Assembly: GCF_007997015.1 (NCBI RefSeq)
Contig: NZ_VOSM01000016.1
Location: 26,262-90,261 of the forward strand
Source: Lujinxingia vulgaris
GTDB lineage: Bacteria > Myxococcota_A > Bradymonadia > Bradymonadales > Bradymonadaceae
Direction: 5' to 3'
DNA: 64,000 nt
Of the stretch, positions 8,157-19,509 are shown piece by piece. The notes under the pieces are model-generated. The model made no database searches and was not told where the DNA came from. It saw nothing but the letters and a program-made list of their open reading frames with translations. Both the position numbers and the translations under genes were made by a program. Positions within the stretch are counted from its first letter, which is position 1; each line of letters begins with the position of its first letter.

Positions 8157-9749
8157 CTACTGGAGGGTGAGGGGGCCGACGATGGTGCTCGGCAGACCCA
8201 CGGTTGTCGCGGTGGTGGAGACCAGCGGGGCGGTGGGAGAGCTCTCCGGGGTGAGTTCGGAGCAGGTGCCGGCGGCTTCCAGGTAGGAGGCGACGGTGGC
8301 GTTGGTGGGCACGATGATGCCGTCGGCGCCGATGGAGGAGCTGCTGGCCAGCAGCAGGGTGTCGGTGAAGGGGTTGTAGAAGACGGAGCGGCCCCAGACC
8401 TTGCGGGTCTCGTTGTTGTAGTAGCTCAGGTAGACCGAGCCGGCGCAGCCCGCGCTGGAGTATTCCAGGGTGGCGGCGTTCACGAACTCGCCGGTCCATG
8501 TCATGGTGACGCGGTAGCCGGCGGAGGTGAGCACGCTGATGTCGGCGTCGGTGGAGCCAATGACAAGACCCAGGGTGGCGCCGTTGCCGTCGACGAGGGT
8601 GGTGCCGCCGCCGGAGGCGTTTTCGCCATCTTCACCGGCGGGGCCTTGTGGGCCGGCGGGGCCTGGATCGCCATTTTCGCCGTCGGTGCCGTTGCAGACC
8701 GATTCGGTGGAGGTGACCTGGTCGATGTTGCCATCTTCGGTGGTGTCGTAGCCGAAGGTGACCTGGACGCCGCCATTGGGGCAGTTGGGATCGCCGGTGT
8801 TTAGGACGGTGGTCTCGACCAAAGAGCTCAGGCCATCTTCACCGTTCTCACCGTTCTCACCGTTCTCACCGTTCTCACCGTTCTCACCATCGGTGCCGTT
8901 GCAGATCTCACGGGTCGAGGAGGTGTCGTCGATGTTGCCGTCGCCGGTGGTGTCGAAGCCCACGCGCAGGCGCACGCCGCCGGCGGCGCAGGTAGCGTCG
9001 CCTTCGGCCAGGGTCTCAAGCTCCATCAGGGAGGTCATGCCGTCTTGCCCGTTGGTGCCGTCCTGGCCGTCGGTGCCGTCGCGGCCGTTGCAGACTTCGA
9101 CGGTGTCGACGACTTCGTCTTCGGAGATGGCGTCGTCGTCGTTGGTGTCGTAGCCGAAGGTGAAGAGGGTGCCGCCGTTTGCGCAGACCAGGCCGGGCTC
9201 AATGACCGAGGTTTCGACTTCGAGGGTGAGGCCGTCCTGTCCGTTTTCCCCGTTGGTGCCGTCGGTGCCGTTGCAGACTTCGACCTCTTCGACGATCTCG
9301 TCGCCGGAGATGGCGTCGTCGTTGTTGTCGTCGTAGCCGAAGGTGAAGAGGGTGCCGCCGCTTTCGCAGACCAGGCCGGGCTCAATGACCGAGGTTTCGA
9401 CTTCGAGGGTGAGGCCGTCTTCCCCGTTGGTGCCGTCGTCGCCATTTCTACCGTTGGTGCCGTCCTGTCCGTTGGTGCCATTGAGGCCGTCGCGGCCGTC
9501 TTCGCCGTTGCAGACCGCGCGGGAGAAGTCGAGCTCGGAGGTGTCGACCACGCCGTCGTTGTCGGCGTCGACGCCGCTGCGGAGCTCCACGCCGCCGAAC
9601 TCGCAGGTCTCACCGGGGGAGATGTCGCGAAGCTCCACGGTGGGGACCTGGCCGGTGGGGGTGGTGGCGGTGTCGTCATCGTCGCCGCCGCAGGCGACGA
9701 GGGTCAGGGCAAGGAGGGCGGCCAGGGCATGGCGGGTGGGGAAGATCAT
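8157..9749 (-). CDS. Lipoprotein with DUF7151-like modules and collagen-like Gly-X-Y linkers
   Basis: A 530-residue lipoprotein (lipobox LTLVAC, then Asp-rich). It is built of about five Cys-bearing modules, each with a C-x-x-G-G segment, a DxxxDGxxxxxE-like Asp-rich turn, and a closing CNG. They are joined by Gly-X-Y-type stretches (NGENGENGEN; GPAGPQGPAGEDG). This matches the DUF7151 layout seen in Myxococcota and Bradymonadota. The C-terminal 150 residues form a separate domain of unknown type. Modules 2 and 3 are almost identical in DNA (near 9170-9240 and 9350-9415), a sign of recent duplication. I prefer the ATG at 9749 (GGAG 9 bases upstream) to the one at 9764. It should be a surface or adhesive protein; that is inference. 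Confidence 0.8.
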   Translation of the reverse strand: MIFPTRHALAALLALTLVACGGDDDDTATTPTGQVPTVELRDISPGETCEFGGVELRSGVDADNDGVVDTSELDFSRAVCNGEDGRDGLNGTNGQDGTNGRNGDDGTNGEDGLTLEVETSVIEPGLVCESGGTLFTFGYDDNNDDAISGDEIVEEVEVCNGTDGTNGENGQDGLTLEVETSVIEPGLVCANGGTLFTFGYDTNDDDAISEDEVVDTVEVCNGRDGTDGQDGTNGQDGMTSLMELETLAEGDATCAAGGVRLRVGFDTTGDGNIDDTSSTREICNGTDGENGENGENGENGENGEDGLSSLVETTVLNTGDPNCPNGGVQVTFGYDTTEDGNIDQVTSTESVCNGTDGENGDPGPAGPQGPAGEDGENASGGGTTLVDGNGATLGLVIGSTDADISVLTSAGYRVTMTWTGEFVNAATLEYSSAGCAGSVYLSYYNNETRKVWGRSVFYNPFTDTLLLASSSSIGADGIIVPTNATVASYLEAAGTCSELTPESSPTAPLVSTTATTVGLPSTIVGPLTLQ

Positions 9750-9860
9750 AAGAAGATGCTCCATCGACGTCGGTGAAGTGGGGTCGCTCGCTCGGGTGAA
9801 GTGCACGGCGACCACCATAATGAGGCGGCGTGGAGAATCAAGGTTTTGTGAAAAAATGTT

Positions 9861-11180
9861 TCAATCTGTATCTGTGTCGAGGTAGGCGCGGTGGCCTTCC
9901 TGATCGACGCGGCGGACATGCGCGGTGATGGCCAGGGTGAGGATGATGAACATCAGGGCTTTGGCGGCGCTGTAGCCGATGACACCGGCGATGGGGGAGC
10001 CGAAGACGTAGCCCAGGGCGATGCCGGCGGTGCTTAAGACGAGCGCGATGATCTGCCAGCCCAGAAACCAGCGCTGGCGGTTGAGCACCGGCACCAGCGC
10101 GCTGGCGGGCACGGCGACGAGCATCGCGAAGAGAAAGACCATCAGGTAGCGGGCAAAGTCGCCGGCGCCGGTCCACTCTTCACCTAAGACCAGGCCGAAG
10201 AGGGGAGGGCTGATGATGGCGGCGACGATCGCCGGGAGGATGCCGGCGCCGAGCAGAATGAGGGTGGTGCGTTTGTGGTCGGGGTAGAGGGGGAGGCCCT
10301 GGTTGAGGCGCTCGCTGGCGCGCTGGTAGTAGACCTGGCGCACGGCGTTGGAGACCAGTGTTACGGGCATCTTCAAGATGAGGTAGGCCACCGAGTAGAG
10401 GCCGGCGGTGGCGGCATCGAAGATGATGCCGAAGAGGAGCACGGGCAGGCCGTTGGTCAGGCCGTTGATCAGCGTGACTGGGGCGTTATAGCGGGGAAAA
10501 TCGCGGTAGGTGCGCGCGACCTTACGGATGCGCTCGCCACTGAAAGCCTCTCGAAGTCGCGAAAAGTCTTCGCGAAGCACCTGGGCCAATAAGACCAGTG
10601 AGGCGATGATCTGGCCTGCGGCCTGGCCGGCGACCAGCCCCAGGGGGCCCAGCGCGGCTACGCCGGCGCCGATCTTGGAGCCGGCGGAGGTGGCCGAGGC
10701 GGCGACCTGGGAGATGGAGAGGCGTTTGAATTCTTTTCGGCGCGAGCACCAGTAGCTCAAGATCTGGAAGACGCCGGTGACGAAGACAAGCGGGGGCACC
10801 CACCAGAGCCAGTCGGCGGCGTCGGGCTGGCCCAGGTGTTCGGCCAGGGGGACGCGGCCCAGGGTGATGGCGATGAGGGTGATGAGGGTGAGCGTGGTCA
10901 GAATGGCCAGGCTCAAGGAGAGGAGGTTCGCGGCGTCGTCGTCTTCGGCGGGCAGCACGATAGCCATGTCGTAGCGAAGCGCGGAGACGCCGGCCAGGAT
11001 GTTGACCACCGAGTTGAGCATGCCGAGCACGCCGAAGGCCGCCGGCAGAAAGAGGCGGCTGAGCACCGGGGTGGAGGCCACGGTGATGAGCTGGGCGACG
11101 AGCGTGCCACTGGCGAGCAGGGCGACGTTTTTGAAAAATGCGCTGCGCACCAGAGTTTTCAGTTTTTCTACGGCAGACAC
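9861..11180 (-). CDS. Oligosaccharide/lipopolysaccharide flippase (Wzx-like, MOP superfamily)
   Basis: A 439-residue polytopic membrane protein with about 12-14 hydrophobic segments. It opens with the typical N-terminus of polysaccharide flippases (LLASGTLVAQLITVASTPVLSRLF; FGVLGML). The family moves undecaprenyl-linked sugar repeat units across the inner membrane. The start is a GTG at 11180, two bases after the stop of the upstream glycosyltransferase gene, so the two are co-transcribed and probably serve the same exopolysaccharide or O-antigen pathway. The specific glycan is unknown. Confidence 0.9.
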   Translation of the reverse strand: MSAVEKLKTLVRSAFFKNVALLASGTLVAQLITVASTPVLSRLFLPAAFGVLGMLNSVVNILAGVSALRYDMAIVLPAEDDDAANLLSLSLAILTTLTLITLIAITLGRVPLAEHLGQPDAADWLWWVPPLVFVTGVFQILSYWCSRRKEFKRLSISQVAASATSAGSKIGAGVAALGPLGLVAGQAAGQIIASLVLLAQVLREDFSRLREAFSGERIRKVARTYRDFPRYNAPVTLINGLTNGLPVLLFGIIFDAATAGLYSVAYLILKMPVTLVSNAVRQVYYQRASERLNQGLPLYPDHKRTTLILLGAGILPAIVAAIISPPLFGLVLGEEWTGAGDFARYLMVFLFAMLVAVPASALVPVLNRQRWFLGWQIIALVLSTAGIALGYVFGSPIAGVIGYSAAKALMFIILTLAITAHVRRVDQEGHRAYLDTDTD

Positions 11181-11182
11181 GC

Positions 11183-12340
11183 TCAGGCTCGAGGCTGGAG
11201 AAGTTGGTGGTAGAGCACGTGAAGATCGCGGGCGATGGCGTCGGGGCTGTAATGGGTGAGCGCGCGGGCTCGGGCGGCTTTTCCGTGGGCGCGGGCCAGC
11301 TCGGGCTGAAGGCGGTAGCTGTTCAGCGCGCCGAAGAGGGCGTGGGCGTCGTCTAAGGGCACGGAGCGGCCGGTTTCTTCGTCGACGATGGCCTCGCGGC
11401 AGGGGCCGATGTCGCTGGTGACGCAGGCAAGCTCCATGGCGGCGGCCTCCAGGAGCACGTTGGGGAAGCCCTCGCGGCGAGTGGGGAGGGTGAGAAGATC
11501 GAAGGCCGGGTAGAGCTCGGCGGTGTCGGCGACGAAGCCGGCGAGGTGGACGTTCGGGTGGTCTTCGAGCGCCTGGCGGGTTTGAGGGCTGAGGGCGTCG
11601 CGTTCCTCAAAGGGGCCGACCAGCACAAGGTGGGCTTCGGGGGCGATGGTCGCAAGTTTATCGAAGGCGCGCCAGAGGGTCTCGATGCCTTTGTCGACGA
11701 CCAGGCGTCCGACAAAACCGATGACGAAGTCGTCGGGGGAGAGGCCGAGCTCGGTGCGTTTTTTGGCGCGGTGGTCGGCGTCAAAACGCGCCGGGTTAAA
11801 GCGGGTGGTGGCGTCGACGCCCTGGCCGCTGCCGCCGGCCAGCACGCAGATGCGATCGGGGGGGCAGAGGTTGAGTGAGAGCGCGGTCTGGCGAAGCGCG
11901 AAGCCCACGGCGATGGTGTGGTTGGAGAGTCGTGTGGAGACGTGTTCGGTGGCGGTGAGCAGGGCGCGTCGCCAGCCGGTGGCCGTCTCCAGGGGAAGGC
12001 CGCGCATGTGGTAGATGCGCACGGGGGTGCCGGCGGCAAACGCGCCGAGCGTGCCGAGCAGGCCGCCCTTGGGGGTGTGGGCGTGCACGATGTCGGGCTG
12101 AAGTCGGCGCAGGGTCTGCCAGAGCTGGCCCAGCGCGCGCAGGTCTTGCACTGGCGAGATGCGCCGGGGCATCTCGACGGTGTGGATGGTGATGCCGAGC
12201 TCCTCTGCCATGCGCGCGACATGGGGGCCCGGGGAGCAGAGGGCCTCGATGTGCATGCCCTGCGACTTCATGTAGGGGATCTGGGTGCGCAGAAAGCCCA
12301 GCGATTCGGCGACGGTCGTGATATGAAGGAGGCGCGTCAT
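11183..12340 (-). CDS. Glycosyltransferase family 4 protein
   Basis: A 385-residue GT-B fold enzyme. The N-terminal acceptor half carries IVHAHTPKGGLLG, typical of sugar transferases acting on lipid-linked sugars. The donor half has IGFVGRLVVDKGIETL and the EGFPNVLLEAAAM segment, with the Glu motif that grips the nucleotide sugar. It probably adds one sugar to undecaprenyl-linked repeat units on the cytoplasmic face. The ATG at 12340 begins the conserved MTRLLHITT strand; the longer frame upstream is non-conserved. It is followed two bases later by the flippase gene. Donor and acceptor are not predictable here. Confidence 0.9.
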   Translation of the reverse strand: MTRLLHITTVAESLGFLRTQIPYMKSQGMHIEALCSPGPHVARMAEELGITIHTVEMPRRISPVQDLRALGQLWQTLRRLQPDIVHAHTPKGGLLGTLGAFAAGTPVRIYHMRGLPLETATGWRRALLTATEHVSTRLSNHTIAVGFALRQTALSLNLCPPDRICVLAGGSGQGVDATTRFNPARFDADHRAKKRTELGLSPDDFVIGFVGRLVVDKGIETLWRAFDKLATIAPEAHLVLVGPFEERDALSPQTRQALEDHPNVHLAGFVADTAELYPAFDLLTLPTRREGFPNVLLEAAAMELACVTSDIGPCREAIVDEETGRSVPLDDAHALFGALNSYRLQPELARAHGKAARARALTHYSPDAIARDLHVLYHQLLQPRA

Positions 12341-12469
12341 GAGGTTCCGTAAAGACGTGGGCGGAGGAGTTCGGCGTCGTTTTTGCCCAAAAAGCGTTGG
12401 TGCCCACTGTGGCTTCGGGTGTCGTAGCAAATTGCAGCTTAAGGATCGACTGGCGAAGGTGATCGTACG

Positions 12470-13618
12470 ATGGCGACAAGGGTAAGCGCAGCCAGGGGGG
12501 AAAACCATTCCAAGGGTGGGCGTGGTGGGCCGGTTGAGGGGGGCTGGTATGAGGGGGCGTTGCAGGCGATGGCCGGGGGTGTCGATCTCTCGAAGCTGGA
12601 CGGGCGCGGGGTGGAGCAGGTGCTCTCGCGAGCGCGGCGTTTCGGGCTTGCGGCGCCGGTTTGCCAGCGCTTGCCGGCGGTGGGGGTGGTGGTAAGAGAG
12701 CGGCTTCGGCTTACCGCCCAGATGGCGCTGGTGCGGGAGGCGACGCTCGAAGTGGCGCGGCTTTTTGGTGGTCTTAAGTGTTTGATTTTGAAGGGGTATC
12801 CGCTTGCGTCGGTGCTCTTTGGAGAGGGCTCGCTGGAGCGGGTGAGTGCTGATGTGGATGTGCTGGTGTTGCCCGGCGATCGCGAGGAGGCCTGCGCGCG
12901 GTTGAGGCTGGCGGGGTATGTGCCGGCGGCGGATGAGGCGCCGCGGGAGTGGGCGTATAATCAGCACGCCTGGCGTCATCACACGACCGGGGTGCTGGTG
13001 GAGTTGCACTGGGCGGTGGGGTTTCCAGAACTTCCGCATCTGGGGGTGGGGCGGTGTTTGCTGGAGGCCGAGGTGGTGGAGCTGCGCGGGGTGGAGGTGG
13101 GGGTGCCGAGCGCGACCTGGGGGATGGTGCAGCTTGCGGTGCATCTGCAGCAGCATCTGGGCTTTGCCCGGGGGCTGCTCGATCTGGCGGCGTATGTGGA
13201 TGCGTTTGGGGACGAGGCGACGTTCTTTAAGGAAGTCGAAGCGTTGGCGCGTGGTTGCGGGGTGTGGGGTGTGGTGAGCTGGGGGCTGCGCGCGCTGGAG
13301 GTGTTGGTCGGGCGTAAGGGGGCGTTTGAAGGTTTGGAGCGAGGGGGGGCGGTGGAGGCGTGGGCGCGCTTAAGCGCGGAGAGCGCGCGGGGATGCCTGA
13401 CTGGCGAGGCGCCGGGGAGGTGGGGCGGGACGGTGGCGGCGGTGATGCCGGAGGTGGGATCGGTGCCGGCGATTTTGCTGCGGGCGGCCACGATGCTGGT
13501 GCTCGACCGGCCGGCGATGCGGCTGCGCGGCGCGCTCTATGCCACGTTGCTGGGGCCGCATGAGGCGGGGCGAGTGTTGAGCAAGGCGGGCCTTGGGAGG
13601 TGGCTGGGGCCGGGCTGA
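12470..13618 (+). CDS. Nucleotidyltransferase-fold family protein (PF14907-like)
   Basis: A 382-residue protein. Its centre has the nucleotidyltransferase pattern LKCLILKGYPLASVLF followed by a DVDVLVLP acidic motif, then LVELHW. This resembles the 'uncharacterised nucleotidyltransferase' family (PF14907) often found in exopolysaccharide and RiPP clusters. It is divergent from the glycosyltransferase/flippase pair, so a role in the same glycan pathway is possible. The reaction is unknown; the Asp pair suggests NTP transfer. It converges on the broken kinase locus, 62 bp away. Confidence 0.68.
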   Translation: MATRVSAARGENHSKGGRGGPVEGGWYEGALQAMAGGVDLSKLDGRGVEQVLSRARRFGLAAPVCQRLPAVGVVVRERLRLTAQMALVREATLEVARLFGGLKCLILKGYPLASVLFGEGSLERVSADVDVLVLPGDREEACARLRLAGYVPAADEAPREWAYNQHAWRHHTTGVLVELHWAVGFPELPHLGVGRCLLEAEVVELRGVEVGVPSATWGMVQLAVHLQQHLGFARGLLDLAAYVDAFGDEATFFKEVEALARGCGVWGVVSWGLRALEVLVGRKGAFEGLERGGAVEAWARLSAESARGCLTGEAPGRWGGTVAAVMPEVGSVPAILLRAATMLVLDRPAMRLRGALYATLLGPHEAGRVLSKAGLGRWLGPG

Positions 13619-13680
13619 GCGCGCGGATCGTGGCGGGTTTCTCGGAGCGCAACCCGATCGGTCATGGCCGAGAGGTTCAA

Positions 13681-15777
<2,097 letters not shown>

Positions 15778-15875
15778 GGTCGGAGCTCGTCAGCAGTCTG
15801 GGCCGAAGCGGATAACCTGCATTATGGCAGGGATTAAGGGCCGGGTCGAACTGCGCACGCCAGATGCCCGGCGGA

Positions 15876-16466
15876 TCAGCGACCGAAGAGGGCGCGGTCT
15901 TTATAGTCGCGGTACTCGGGGGTCTCTTTGACCGGGGTCATCAGGGCTTCGTAGGCCTCGTCGCCGAGGCGTTCTTGAAGGGCCTGCTTAAGTTTGAAGG
16001 AGTCGGCCGGGCCGGCAACCGCGTAGAAGTCGACGAGCACGCGGGAGGCTGCCTCTTCGCCGTCGCTGTCGCGGTGGGCGATGAGCGTCTCGATGATCGA
16101 CTGGGGCTTGCTCAGGTCGATGGTGACGCCGCTGGCCGAGGTGCGCTTTGAGGCGCTCTTTTTGGGAGCGGCGGCCTCCTTTTTGGGCTCTTTTTTCGCG
16201 ATCTTTTTGGGTTCGCTGGCCGGGGTTTCGCTGGCCTTTTTGGAGGGGGCTTCGGCCGGCTCCGTGGCTTTTTTGGGGGCCTCATCGGCCGGCTCAGCGA
16301 CGCTGGAGGAGGTGGAGGCGGGGGTTCCCAGCGCAGAGCGCAGCAGCTCCAGGGCCATCTCGGAGTAGGTTTTTCCGAGGCGATCGGCCATTGCTTTGAC
16401 GCCGTCGACGACCTCGACGCCTTCGCGATCACTTGCACGAACAACGAGCTGCGCTTTGTAAGCCAT
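15876..16466 (-). CDS. Uncharacterised protein with Lys/Ala-rich linker
   Basis: A 196-residue cytosolic protein. The first 50 residues (MAYKAQLVVR... KAMADRLGKTYSEMALELLRSAL) read like a small helical module, possibly ribbon-helix-helix-like. A roughly 70-residue linker rich in Lys, Ala, Pro and Glu follows (EPKKIAKKEPKKEAAAPKK), resembling the histone H1-like tails of some bacterial DNA-binding proteins. A helical C-terminal domain of about 75 residues ends ALFGR. The ATG at 16466 has GGAG 9 bases upstream. DNA binding is inference from composition only; I do not recognise the family. Confidence 0.65.
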   Translation of the reverse strand: MAYKAQLVVRASDREGVEVVDGVKAMADRLGKTYSEMALELLRSALGTPASTSSSVAEPADEAPKKATEPAEAPSKKASETPASEPKKIAKKEPKKEAAAPKKSASKRTSASGVTIDLSKPQSIIETLIAHRDSDGEEAASRVLVDFYAVAGPADSFKLKQALQERLGDEAYEALMTPVKETPEYRDYKDRALFGR

Positions 16467-16776
16467 AACTGAGAACTCCATCGGTGTTGCATTAAGATCA
16501 AGGGTCAGGCGACCCGGGGGCTGGCGCGGGGGGAAGGGCGTCGGGGCAAGCCCGCCAACATCTGAACAGAGATGTAGGCACAAAAAATCAGGCGCAAGGT
16601 GCCGGACGCACCCCGGGCCCAACATGGCTTATTTACGACGCTTTGAGGAATTTGAATAGGGGGGATTGGCGAAGAGATTTTCCAGAGCGCAGGTTGTTGC
16701 GCAGGGCGCGTGAATCGATTAAGAAGACTTTTGCCGGATTGTTGACGAGCGTGCTCGCCAGCGATCAGCGGCATGT
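16467..16776. other. Intergenic region before the tRNA pair
   Basis: About 310 bp between the leftward Lys-rich protein gene and tRNA-Pro. It must hold the promoters for both directions, but I cannot pick out a convincing -35/-10 pair. No ORF in it looks real. Confidence 0.5.
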
Positions 16777-16850
16777 CGGGGCGTGGCGCAGCCTGGTAGC
16801 GCGCCTGCTTTGGGAGCAGGATGTCGCAGGTTCAAATCCTGCCGCCCCGA
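16777..16850 (+). tRNA. tRNA-Pro (TGG)
   Basis: A full cloverleaf. The acceptor stem CGGGGCG pairs with CGCCCCG (16843-16849) and the discriminator A is at 16850. The anticodon stem CCTGC/GCAGG encloses loop TTTGGGA, so the anticodon is TGG (16811-16813). The T arm GCAGG-TTCAAAT-CCTGC is canonical. No CCA is encoded. Confidence 0.96.
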
Positions 16851-16902
16851 CTCCGGACCCGAACTCACCCCGTTACGGGCGTGGCTTCGGGTCCAAACGT
16901 TT

Positions 16903-16976
<74 letters not shown>

Positions 16977-17103
16977 TTTTCGATGCCAAGAGCGGGGACG
17001 AACATGTCTTGCCCGGGCTGCGCAGGTGTCTAGTATCCCTTCGCCGCGCCGAACAGGTTGATAATTGCTTTATCATGACGAATGACGATCTCCGGAGGTC
17101 GAT

Positions 17104-17403
17104 ATGACACAGTCCAAAGCCCATTCCTCGCCGACCACCGACGAGAACGTCGAGATGATCGAGATTTACGCCACGGCGAATTTTGCCGAGATGCAGATTC
17201 TGACGGACATCTTCGATGAAGAGCAGATCGGGTACTTAACCCGGGAGATGGAGATGTCGATGATGCCGGTGCACGTGGGCGGCCACGATGAGGTGCGCCT
17301 GGCGGTCGAAAGCGGTCGTGTGGACCAGGCCCGCGGCCTGATTCAGCAGGCGATCGTCGATGAGGCGATCCCCGGTGACGGGCATTTCATCGAGCAGGAT
17401 TGA
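17104..17403 (+). CDS. DUF2007-like putative signal-transducing protein
   Basis: A 99-residue cytosolic protein preceded by GGAGG (17094-17098). After a 15-residue tail it reads EMIEIYATANFAEMQILTDIFDEEQIGYLT and later VRLAVESGRVDQARGLIQQA. This is the beta-alpha-beta layout of DUF2007 domains (value read-out of a position, then 'deAr.iLee'). Their biochemical role is not settled. The gene stands alone between the tRNAs and a convergent deacetylase gene. Confidence 0.7.
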   Translation: MTQSKAHSSPTTDENVEMIEIYATANFAEMQILTDIFDEEQIGYLTREMEMSMMPVHVGGHDEVRLAVESGRVDQARGLIQQAIVDEAIPGDGHFIEQD

Positions 17404-17496
17404 AAGCAGCAAGGCGGGGGAAGTTGGCGCGTGGCGCGGGTCTGAGGGCCTTCGCTGCGCGTTGACGGGGTGCGTAGCTCACAGCAGATCAGCAGA

Positions 17497-18480
17497 TCAG
17501 CGGAAAAGTTCGCCGGCTTTTGAGGTGGCGAAGAGCTCACGCATCGGCGCCAGAGTGCGCTTTGATGCCATCAGAGAGAGGGTGCGCGCGTAGCGCGCGC
17601 GCTTTTTCTGCCAGGGGATGCGCAGGTCGGGCTGGCGAGCGATGAGCAGGTCGGCGTCGGGCTCGTCGCGGATGTCGTCGGCGTCGATGAAGTCGAGCGC
17701 GTGAAACTCCAGATCGAAGTAGGCGGGGAAGGAGGCCTCGATCAGCGGCCAGAGGCGCTCAAGTCCCGGGGCATCGAGGAGGTGCAGGCTGGTGCCGATC
17801 AGCGGGAAGCTGCCGGCGGGGAGCACGGCCACCGGAACCTCCCAGTAGGTTGAATCGGGGTCGGCGGGCGCGGAGGTCTCGCGTCGCCAGAAGTGTTGCA
17901 GGTCGGGGATATAAGGAGAGCGGGGCGCGCGTAGCGCGCGCACATCGGTGCGATCGCTGCGGCTGGGCTCACCGCGCAGCTCGCGAAAGGCCATCACCGC
18001 GGCTTTGGCCACCCAGTAGGGGCCGCAGCCAAAGACCGAGGCGTCGTAGCGGTGGCCGAGCTTCCGGGAGGTCTGCAGCAGGGGGTTGCTGAGGTTGTAA
18101 CCGGGCGTGCGAAAACCCACCGGGCGCGGGGCGCCGGTGGTCTCCACGGCGTCATCGCAGCGCTCGAGCTGGGTGCGGATGACGTCGGGGGAGCGCCGCC
18201 GAAGATCGTAGAAGTGATCGTAGGTGTGGTTGGCCAGCTCGTGGCCCTCGTGATGCGCGCGGGCCGCTAGCTCGCGGTGGGCGTCGTGTTGCAGATCTCG
18301 GCCGACGACAAAGAGTGTCGACCGCAGATCGTGCTCTTTGAAAAGACTCAGAAGACGATCGACGCCGACCCGCCAGGTCAGATCGCCGCGCGCATCCACG
18401 GGCTGCTCGGGCAGCCCGTGGATCTGGCGGTAGCAGGAGAGGGCGTCGAGATCGACCGAGACCGAGGCGCGGGCGCTCAT
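17497..18480 (-). CDS. Polysaccharide deacetylase family protein (NodB-like, CE4)
   Basis: A 327-residue protein with the NodB homology fold: SVDLDAL gives the first catalytic Asp, HELANHTYDH gives the metal-binding His pair (H-x3-H), and VGFRTPGY gives the Arg-Pro motif 3. These enzymes remove N-acetyl groups from glycans. There is no signal peptide, so a cytosolic lipid-linked sugar is a likelier substrate than the wall. Its ATG overlaps the stop of the upstream glycosyltransferase by 4 bp (ATGA), so the two are translationally coupled. This pairing suggests deacetylation of a lipid-linked sugar, by inference. Confidence 0.88.
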   Translation of the reverse strand: MSARASVSVDLDALSCYRQIHGLPEQPVDARGDLTWRVGVDRLLSLFKEHDLRSTLFVVGRDLQHDAHRELAARAHHEGHELANHTYDHFYDLRRRSPDVIRTQLERCDDAVETTGAPRPVGFRTPGYNLSNPLLQTSRKLGHRYDASVFGCGPYWVAKAAVMAFRELRGEPSRSDRTDVRALRAPRSPYIPDLQHFWRRETSAPADPDSTYWEVPVAVLPAGSFPLIGTSLHLLDAPGLERLWPLIEASFPAYFDLEFHALDFIDADDIRDEPDADLLIARQPDLRIPWQKKRARYARTLSLMASKRTLAPMRELFATSKAGELFR

Positions 18481-19217
18481 CGGTTGGTGACGCGGATCAC
18501 CCAGACCAGGCGGCCCAGGTTCTTGAGCACGTTGGGCACGCGGCGCACCAGGTGGATGGAGGGCTGGCGCTTCTCGACGATGTGCACCGGGATCTCGGTC
18601 ATGCGGAAGTTCATGCGCTCGGCGCGAATCACAAACTCGCTGGCGAAGAGGTCGCGGTCGACCACGCAGCGGTCGATCACATCGAGCAGGCGCTGGCGGC
18701 GGAAGGCTTTGAGCCCGTGGGTGTCGGTGCCGTGGAAGCCCAGAAAGACGCGGAAGAGGCCGTTGAGCACGCGGGTGGCCAGGCGGCGGAAGGCCGGGCG
18801 GTGATCCATGGAGCGATCCAGCGCCTTGCTGCCGACGATCAGGTCGTAGCCTTCACCTTCGATCTTCTCCAGCGCGCGGGCGTAGAAGTCGGTGTCGCAG
18901 AGATCGATCTCGTCGCAGAGCACGATCTCACCGTGGGCTTCCATGATGCCGCGGCGCATGGCCAGGCCGTAGTTGGGCTCGTCGCTGTGGAGGATGCGCA
19001 GCTGCGGAAAGCGCTCCTGGAGTGATTTGGCCAGGGCGACGGTGTTATCCGACGAGCCGTTCTCGCTTAAGATCAGCTCGTAGGTGCGGGAGTTGAGGCG
19101 AGGATCGGCGGCGATGTTGGCGGTGAGCTCCTCGACGGAGGACTCCAGGATGAGCTCCTCGTTGTAGATGGGGATGACAATGGAGAGCTCAACATCGGTG
19201 GCTTGCGAGTTCGACAT
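18477..19217 (-). CDS. Glycosyltransferase family 2 protein (polyprenyl-phosphate sugar transferase-like)
   Basis: A 246-residue GT-A enzyme: ELSIVIPIYNEE at the start, the DxD-like acidic segment EIDLCDTDFY near residue 105, and DLIVGSKALDRS, a pattern of DPM1-like transferases that load a sugar onto polyprenyl phosphate. It has no C-terminal membrane helices, so it is of the soluble dolichol-phosphate-mannose-synthase type. The ATG at 19217 (MSNSQAT) is preferred over a GTG at 19226; neither has a clear ribosome site. Overlaps the deacetylase gene by 4 bp. Confidence 0.88.
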   Translation of the reverse strand: MSNSQATDVELSIVIPIYNEELILESSVEELTANIAADPRLNSRTYELILSENGSSDNTVALAKSLQERFPQLRILHSDEPNYGLAMRRGIMEAHGEIVLCDEIDLCDTDFYARALEKIEGEGYDLIVGSKALDRSMDHRPAFRRLATRVLNGLFRVFLGFHGTDTHGLKAFRRQRLLDVIDRCVVDRDLFASEFVIRAERMNFRMTEIPVHIVEKRQPSIHLVRRVPNVLKNLGRLVWVIRVTNR

Positions 19218-19248
19218 GGGGCACACAGCTTAAGAGTAGGGTAGGGGG

Positions 19249-19509
19249 TCAGGAGGCGGAGTCGGAGGTCTGATCGCGGATCCAACGCCAGAGGGTGTAG
19301 ACGATGCCCGCGTTGATCAGGGCGACGATCGCCGCGAGCACAAAGAGGAACATGCCCTCGCCCTCGGGTTGTTTAAGCCCCAGGTAGATGGGGACGCCGG
19401 CGGGAAGTAGCATGACGATAAGGCCGCCGATAAGCGCGCCACGACCGACCGTTGGCGAGGTCGCGTTGCTTTGAGCTTCGGGCGGTGTTTGAGGAGGCGT
19501 ATCAGACAT
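19249..19509 (-). CDS. Small two-helix membrane protein (86 aa)
   Basis: An 86-residue protein with a Thr/Pro/Ser-rich start and two hydrophobic helices (ALIGGLIVMLLPAGVPIYLGL and MFLFVLAAIVALINAGIVYTL), ending in a charged tail. The ATG at 19509 has AGG 7 bases upstream. It lies 31 bp upstream of the glycosyltransferase gene and in the same direction, so it may be the first gene of that operon. No family recognised. Confidence 0.6.
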   Translation of the reverse strand: MSDTPPQTPPEAQSNATSPTVGRGALIGGLIVMLLPAGVPIYLGLKQPEGEGMFLFVLAAIVALINAGIVYTLWRWIRDQTSDSAS

